Assembly (NCBI RefSeq): GCF_014306105.1
Contig: NZ_JACRVF010000002.1
Span: 1 to 64,000, forward strand
Direction of reading: 5' to 3'
From: Pontibacter cellulosilyticus
GTDB taxonomy: Bacteria > Bacteroidota > Bacteroidia > Cytophagales > Hymenobacteraceae
Length of the DNA: 64,000 nt
The notes beneath the pieces were generated by a model. That model was not told where the DNA came from and ran no database searches. It worked only from the letters and a program-made list of their open reading frames with translations. Position 1 is the stretch's first letter, and the number at the start of each line of letters is the position of its first letter. The position numbers were made by a program, and so were the translations under genes. Shown piece after piece: positions 62,300 through 64,000 of the stretch.

Positions 62300-63664
62300 A
62301 TGAAAAAGATCTCCCTGTTTCTCTTCTTGTTATTTCTGGCACCTCTTGTACAGGCACAGCAAAAATCGGCAACCCGTCTTGATTCTGTAAAGCTCCATTT
62401 ACAGGAACTGGTGCAAAAGAACTATGTGCCGGGCATTGTGCTTGGAGTTTATGAGAACGGTAAGACCCGCTACTACACGTATGGTGTTGCTGATAAGCGC
62501 AATGGAACAGCCGTTTCCGAAAACACTGTCTTTGAGATAGGGTCTATCACAAAAACCTTTACCACCTTGTTAGCGCAAATGCTGGTAAAGGAAGGGGTGG
62601 TAAGCTGGGATGATCCGGTAAACAAATATCTGCCCGACTCACTTAAATCACTTGAAAAGGAAGGGCAGAAGGTAACGCTCCGGCACCTGGCATCGCATAC
62701 AGCAGGCTTCCCGAAAGTACCAGGTAACCTGAAGCCAAAAGATAATTACGATCCTTATGCAGACTACACAGCCAAAGATCTTTATGCATACCTGAACCAG
62801 GTGCCGCTACAAACTGTGCCGGGAGAAAAAATAAACTACTCTAACACGGGTGTTTCCTTGTTAGGTCAGGTGCTGGAAAACGCTACTGGCAAAACGTACC
62901 AATCACTACTGCGGGAGCGGGTACTTCAGCCGCTTCAGTTAGAAAGTGCTGTTTTTGATGGTGCAAATCCATCTTATACACGAGCAAAAGGGTATCTGGA
63001 TGGTGAGCCTGTAAAAGATTGGAGTGCTAAGGCAGTTGCCCCTGCGGGTATGCTGGACATGAGTGCCAAAGACCTGATGCGGTATAACCTGGCTTTTATA
63101 GGAGAGACAAAAACAAAGCTGTACCCCCATATGCAGGAAGTGCTGCAGGTGCAGAAAATAATGAGTAACGACAAGGGCTTACAGGGAGGTCTGACACTAG
63201 GGTGGCAGATTCAGGTAAAAGACGGAGATACCCTGTATTGGCACAACGGGGGGACCGGCGGGTTCCGAAGCTTTACTGGCTTAATGCCCGGCAAAAACAA
63301 AGCAGTGGTGATTTTAACCAACACTGCTTATGACGTAGATCCCATTGCTGCCTATGCCTTAGGTTTTTCGCATAATATGCCCAAGCTTCGCAAAACTGCA
63401 GATTTGACTGAGTCTGTGCTAAAGCAGTATATAGGTGTGTACCAATTAGCACCTAATTTCACCATCACAGTTTCTTTCAAAGACGGGCAACTAAAGGCAC
63501 AGGCAACTAATCAACCTGCCGTTACAATTTACCCTGAATCTGAAACAAGATTCTTTATGAAAGTGACAGATGCAGAGCTTGAGTTTAAGAAAGAGAATGG
63601 CACGGTTAATTCACTTGTGTTGTACCAGAACGGCAATGAGATAGAAGGTAACAAAATAAAGTAA
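62300..63664 (+). CDS. Serine hydrolase / class C beta-lactamase-like protein
   Basis: A 454-residue exported protein (signal peptide to VQAQ, near residue 20). The beta-lactamase-fold active site is complete: SITK (Ser82-Lys85), YSN (180-182) and HNGG in LYWHNGGTGGFRSF. The last 100 residues after the fold (LKQYIGVYQLAPNFTITVSF) form an extra beta domain of the lipocalin-like type. Such proteins are usually peptidases or esterases of the cell wall rather than true resistance enzymes. The protein is probably periplasmic. Confidence 0.92.
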   Translation: MKKISLFLFLLFLAPLVQAQQKSATRLDSVKLHLQELVQKNYVPGIVLGVYENGKTRYYTYGVADKRNGTAVSENTVFEIGSITKTFTTLLAQMLVKEGVVSWDDPVNKYLPDSLKSLEKEGQKVTLRHLASHTAGFPKVPGNLKPKDNYDPYADYTAKDLYAYLNQVPLQTVPGEKINYSNTGVSLLGQVLENATGKTYQSLLRERVLQPLQLESAVFDGANPSYTRAKGYLDGEPVKDWSAKAVAPAGMLDMSAKDLMRYNLAFIGETKTKLYPHMQEVLQVQKIMSNDKGLQGGLTLGWQIQVKDGDTLYWHNGGTGGFRSFTGLMPGKNKAVVILTNTAYDVDPIAAYALGFSHNMPKLRKTADLTESVLKQYIGVYQLAPNFTITVSFKDGQLKAQATNQPAVTIYPESETRFFMKVTDAELEFKKENGTVNSLVLYQNGNEIEGNKIK

Positions 63665-63687
63665 GGCCGCAGTGTAGTTCACTTACG

Positions 63688-64000
63688 CTACAAATCCTTA
63701 ATCTGCTCTGTTACTTCTGCTTTCTTCCAGCCTTTACGCTCTAACAAGTTAGTAATGTGGGCCAGGTGGTGCTCTCCGTGCCAGGCGTAAAGCCCTATGT
63801 GCTGCCTTATGGTACACTCTCCGGTATCCGGATGAATTAGCTTGCGTTCCAGTTGGTCATGCGTCAGGCTTTTAAGCAGCACCACCCACCTCTGATGCAA
63901 TGCTTCTAATAAATTTATCGAAATTTCAGGGCTAGCCAGCATTGTGTCTGGCAGTAATGCCCACTCCGCCTCATGGTAAGTCCGAATGGTAGGCACTTCC
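63688..64000 (-). CDS. DinB/YfiT-family protein, 5' end cut by the window
   Basis: The visible part covers the C-terminal 104 codons or so of a metal-binding DinB-superfamily protein, close to YfiT-type bacillithiol/thiol transferases. Metal ligands appear in HIGLYAWHGEHHLAHI (three histidines). PEISINLLEALHQRWVVLLKSL and LERKLIHPDTGECTIRQH are also family-typical. The gene reads in from beyond 64000, and the first in-frame ATG inside the window (63996) is not its start. Convergent with the serine hydrolase. Confidence 0.85.
   Translation of the reverse strand, partial: EVPTIRTYHEAEWALLPDTMLASPEISINLLEALHQRWVVLLKSLTHDQLERKLIHPDTGECTIRQHIGLYAWHGEHHLAHITNLLERKGWKKAEVTEQIKDL

Noticed and set aside
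62300..63664. Antibiotic-resistance beta-lactamase
   Set aside because: The fold and active site are shared, but the length, tail domain and context fit peptidase-type serine hydrolases.
1..64000. CRISPR array
   Set aside because: No regularly spaced direct repeats with unique spacers were seen; repeats found are cassette-type or hairpins.
1..64000. Ribosomal RNA, tmRNA, RNase P or riboswitch
   Set aside because: Apart from one tRNA no RNA gene signature was recognised, although a covariance search could find small ones.

Overview
The window looks like the chromosome of a Bacteroidota bacterium of the order Cytophagales, most like Hymenobacteraceae such as Pontibacter. That is an inference from gene content: T9SS sorting domains (YPNP motifs), TAnnTTTG promoter boxes, almost no Shine-Dalgarno sequences, PorT-type barrels, VCBS-repeat secreted proteins, and DUF2157/DUF4401/GDYXXLXY and J-domain proteins typical of the group. 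G+C appears moderate. A palindromic word, AAGTATACTT, and its 7-base half AAGTATA/TATACTT are strikingly over-represented outside one island.

Layout. 1-4.6 kb: a cassette-type repeat, a thioredoxin/TlpA pair, a PfpI-like protein, a membrane protein, a YceI lipoprotein and a PorT-like barrel. 4.6-5.1 kb: an AT-rich non-coding stretch with four DnaA-box-like 9-mers, a candidate replication origin. 5.1-12.2 kb: an HDAC-family deacetylase; a three-gene type III polyketide synthase, methyltransferase and flavoprotein set resembling the phenolic-lipid srs genes; a small T9SS protein; a PhoD-like phosphatase; a Spy-like protein; and a lipoprotein.

12.3-21.6 kb: a 9.2-kb integrated element bounded by a 23-bp imperfect direct repeat (20/23) whose right copy overlaps the 3' end of tRNA-Arg(CCT). 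It carries an integron-like run of single-gene cassettes separated by attC-like sites (SUKH, HEPN-like, lipoprotein and unknown genes), a YD-repeat-like lipoprotein, a broken gene fragment, a lone type I restriction R-N-terminal-like protein, a MerR-like regulator, a small partner ORF and a large serine recombinase. The host word AAGTATA is nearly absent here.

21.6-50 kb: an HD/Pycsar-effector-like membrane protein, a phosphoesterase-barrel fusion, polyphosphate kinase with SixA, HflX with a SirB-cytochrome c fusion, a GT4 glycosyltransferase and RfbC, MurF, a VCBS/T9SS protein, an omega-amidase/aminotransferase pair, a uracil-DNA glycosylase-like protein, two disordered hydrophilic proteins, a single-domain response regulator, a PAS-only protein and Mfd. 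50-64 kb: small lipoproteins, a J-domain protein, a sterol-desaturase-family enzyme, a GluQ-like synthetase, an MscS channel, DUF2911, a CPBP protease fusion, a HEAT-like protein, the DUF2157-DUF4401-GDYXXLXY operon, an NAD-dependent epimerase, a serine hydrolase and the 3' part of a DinB/YfiT gene.

All family names come from reading the translated sequences; no search was run.
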